From Gammaproteobacteria bacterium (GTDB lineage Bacteria > Pseudomonadota > Gammaproteobacteria > Pseudomonadales > Azotimanducaceae), in NCBI GenBank assembly GCA_026706425.1, contig JAPOYW010000455.1, positions 1 through 7,494 of the forward strand: DNA of 7,494 nucleotides. The letters run 5' to 3'. The first letter of the stretch is position 1. Each line of letters starts with the position of its first letter. Below the pieces are notes generated by a model that was given only the letters and a program-made list of their open reading frames with translations, ran no database searches and was not told the origin of the DNA. Shown here in pieces: positions 5,621 to 7,494 of this stretch. Position numbers and translations under genes: made by a program.

Positions 5621-6373
5621 TCAGGCAACGTGGACATCGCGCGCGGTCACCGTCTTGGCGGCGACCCAGACATGGACTTCCTCGACGCCGGCGGCGCGCA
5701 AGGTCTCGCTCGCAGAACGCACCGTGGCGCCCGTCGTCGTCACGTCGTCTATGAGCGCAATGCGTTTCGGCATGGCGTCGACCGTTCTTGCGAAGACACG
5801 TTCCCGTAGCGTTCGGCGGACGTCGAAAGCACCACGCACGTTGCGCAATCGCGCACTTCGCGGCAGCGTGCGCTGAGGCGGGGCATGACGGGTACGGATC
5901 AGGGTGCCTCTCAGAACCGGCCGATCGATTCCTCGACAGATCACGGACGCGAGCAACTCCGCCTGGTTATAGCCCCGTTGGCGGCGCCGACGGCGCGACA
6001 AGGGCATGGGGATCAGTGCGTCCGGCAAAACCAGGCCGCGATAGCGCGCCCGTATCGCCGGCGCGAGGATGCCGCCGAGGATACGCGCTTCGCGCAGCCC
6101 GTTGCCGGATTTCAGCCCCTCGACCACGCGGCTGAGCGGCGGCGAGTAGGTGAACGGTGCCACCGTCACCGCCCACGGAGGCGGGGCCACGATGCAGGAT
6201 CCGCAGATCTCCCCCGCCGGTGTTCCTGGCGGCGAGGGTTCGGCGCACACCGGACAGGCGCGTTCGTTGCGTTCAAGCGCGGCCTCGCACTCCCGGCAGA
6301 GATCCAAGTCACGCCGGGAGCGGCGTCGACAAAGCAGGCAGATGCCCGGAAACAGCGCCCCGAGGACGTTCAC
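5621..6373 (-). CDS. comF: ComF family protein (phosphoribosyltransferase-like)
   Basis: A 250-residue protein starting with GTG at 6373. The N-terminus holds four CxxC/CxxC-type pairs (Cys12/15, 26/29, 40/43, 57/60), a double zinc-binding region typical of ComF/GntX proteins. The C-terminal half is a type I phosphoribosyltransferase fold: PMPLSRRRRRQRGYNQAELL (122-141) is the family's basic loop, and IALIDDVTTTGATV (205-218) is the PRPP-binding motif with both acidic residues present. Members are needed for DNA uptake during natural transformation in several bacteria, probably by acting on single-stranded DNA in the cytoplasm; GntX in E. coli was linked to gluconate use. The start overlaps the EnvC-like gene stop by four bases (GTGA), implying co-translation. 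Length is normal, and all motif residues appear intact. Its stop lies 5 nt from the convergent A2M remnant, leaving no room for a separate terminator. Confidence 0.94.
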   Translation of the reverse strand: MNVLGALFPGICLLCRRRSRRDLDLCRECEAALERNERACPVCAEPSPPGTPAGEICGSCIVAPPPWAVTVAPFTYSPPLSRVVEGLKSGNGLREARILGGILAPAIRARYRGLVLPDALIPMPLSRRRRRQRGYNQAELLASVICRGIDRPVLRGTLIRTRHAPPQRTLPRSARLRNVRGAFDVRRTLRERVFARTVDAMPKRIALIDDVTTTGATVRSASETLRAAGVEEVHVWVAAKTVTARDVHVA

Positions 6374-7494
6374 CGGGTCTGCCGTTTCCGCGAATCGGAT
6401 CGGAGCCAGGCCAGCGGGTCCTTCGGCACTTCGTTGTGCCGCATCTCGAAATACAAGCCGACCTCCGTTTCGCCGCCGCTCTGGCCCACCGTTGCGATCA
6501 CTTCGTCCACCTCGACCGGGTCACCGCGACGCTTGTAGATGGCGTCGACCGAACCGTAGAGCGACATCCAGCCGTCGCCGTGGTCGACGATCGCCAACAT
6601 CCCGAAGCCGCGCAGCCAATCCGCAAAGACGACGAGTCCGTGAGCGACGGCCCGAACTTCGCTCCCCGCCGGCGCCTCGAACATCACACCCTGCCAACGC
6701 AGTCGCCCCCCGGCGCGGGGTTCGCCGAACCGTCGAACAAGCCGCCCCTGCACGGGCCAAGCCAAACCGCCCCCGCCGACGACAACGTCGAGCGCGGCTT
6801 GCGCCGGAGGGCTTGCACGGGCGAGTTCGGCAATCAACGACTCAAGGCGGCTGCGGTCGCGGGCCAGTCGATCCCGCTCTCGTGTTCTCTTCGCCAGTTC
6901 CGCGTTCAGCTTGCTGACGACGCTTTGGCGCTTGCCGCGATCGCCGATCAACCGAGCCCGGTCGGCATCGACCGACTCGCGCGACGTTTCCAGGGAGACC
7001 CGTTCCCGGTCCTGTTCGCGCTGGTTCCGCTCAAGTTCCGCGAGGGTTTGGCGCAACTCGTCCACTAGGACCGCGCGTGCCCTCGCGAAGGCGGCGTGAT
7101 AGCGAACCATCTTCTCGAACGTCCGCAGCTCCTCCAGGTTGAGCAACGCCTGCAACGGATCGCGTTCCTTGGATCGCCATGCGTCGCGCAGGTGATCCGC
7201 AACCTTCCCGGCCTGTCGACGACGGGTTTTTTGCAACCGTTCCCGTTCGATGGCGAGACTCTCGAGTTCGGCACGGCTCTCCTCCATCTTGGAATCCAGT
7301 TCGCGCACTCGCACCTGGGCAGCCGCGACGCGCCGATCGGCCGCGGCGACTTCGCGTTGGCCCTTGGCGATGCGTTCACCGGCTTCATCGAGCCAGGTGT
7401 CGAGCGCATTCAAACGCGTGAGTACCTGGTCCAACTCGCGCTGTGCGTCTTCGGCTGCGTGAATCAGGCCGGTGCCGAGAGCCATCAAGCCGCC
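6370..7494 (-). CDS. envC: EnvC-like murein hydrolase activator (partial, N-terminus beyond window)
   Basis: A periplasmic coiled-coil protein with a C-terminal LytM/M23 domain; EnvC activates the septal amidases AmiA and AmiB during cell division. Numbering is from TTG 7488. Upstream codons stay open to the window edge and read as a hydrophobic stretch (GGLMALGTGLIHA), so the true start and part of the signal peptide lie outside; cleavage probably falls near residues 10-12. Residues 14-225 form a long charged coiled coil. LytM spans about 243-363, beginning AWPVQGRLVRRFGE, with RWQGVMFEAPAG, HGLVVFADWLRGFGMLAIVD and GLYFEMR. The metal-binding residues of active M23 peptidases are replaced: the first His and Asp are W265 and M269, and the HxH is G344/Y346. 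That degeneracy is typical of EnvC and supports an activator, not an enzyme. It is co-translated with comF. Confidence 0.93.
   Translation of the reverse strand, partial: GGLMALGTGLIHAAEDAQRELDQVLTRLNALDTWLDEAGERIAKGQREVAAADRRVAAAQVRVRELDSKMEESRAELESLAIERERLQKTRRRQAGKVADHLRDAWRSKERDPLQALLNLEELRTFEKMVRYHAAFARARAVLVDELRQTLAELERNQREQDRERVSLETSRESVDADRARLIGDRGKRQSVVSKLNAELAKRTRERDRLARDRSRLESLIAELARASPPAQAALDVVVGGGGLAWPVQGRLVRRFGEPRAGGRLRWQGVMFEAPAGSEVRAVAHGLVVFADWLRGFGMLAIVDHGDGWMSLYGSVDAIYKRRGDPVEVDEVIATVGQSGGETEVGLYFEMRHNEVPKDPLAWLRSDSRKRQTR

Noticed and set aside
6157..7068. A 303-codon plus-strand open frame
   Set aside because: It is antisense to comF and envC, both of which carry clear family motifs.

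Overview
The window is a GC-rich stretch of bacterial chromosome. It most likely comes from a Gram-negative proteobacterium, and a gammaproteobacterium is my best guess. The reasons are an EnvC-type septal amidase activator, a molybdate ABC importer with a periplasmic binding protein, and bacterial alpha-2-macroglobulin (A2M) genes. Both window edges cut genes.

Left part (1-2144), minus strand, read right to left: a DUF6036-like nucleotidyltransferase (1605-2144); a 104-residue partner protein overlapping it by 4 nt (1294-1608); then modA (540-1274) and modB (540 to beyond position 1). ModA binds molybdate in the periplasm and ModB is the inner-membrane permease. The nucleotidyltransferase pair has no obvious link to molybdate uptake and looks like an accessory two-gene unit, possibly toxin-antitoxin-like, placed in front of modAB.

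Middle part (about 2238-5615), plus strand: the wreckage of two tandem A2M paralogues. The first (2238-4950) retains recognisable A2M sequence in four blocks that change reading frame. It has lost its N-terminus, apparently a middle set of macroglobulin domains, and the whole stretch up to the end of the thioester domain. The second (4967-5615) begins 16 nt later with an intact-looking signal peptide and the first residues of the mature protein. It then jumps into the thioester domain past the thioester site, then to the C-terminal domain, with a 1-nt frameshift near the end. The two copies share a repeat of about 170 bp at their 3' ends. Functional A2M proteins sit in the periplasm or on the inner membrane and trap proteases through a thioester. 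Neither remnant retains the thioester site, so that activity must be gone.

Right part (5621-7494), minus strand: an EnvC-like coiled-coil/LytM protein (6370 to beyond 7494) followed, with a 4-nt overlap, by a ComF-family phosphoribosyltransferase (5621-6373). The comF stop lies 5 nt from the stop of the second A2M remnant, in convergent orientation.

I found no rRNA, tRNA, CRISPR array or insertion sequence, and no convincing promoter or rho-independent terminator. The most notable content is the stepwise decay of the tandem A2M locus and the nucleotidyltransferase/partner pair.
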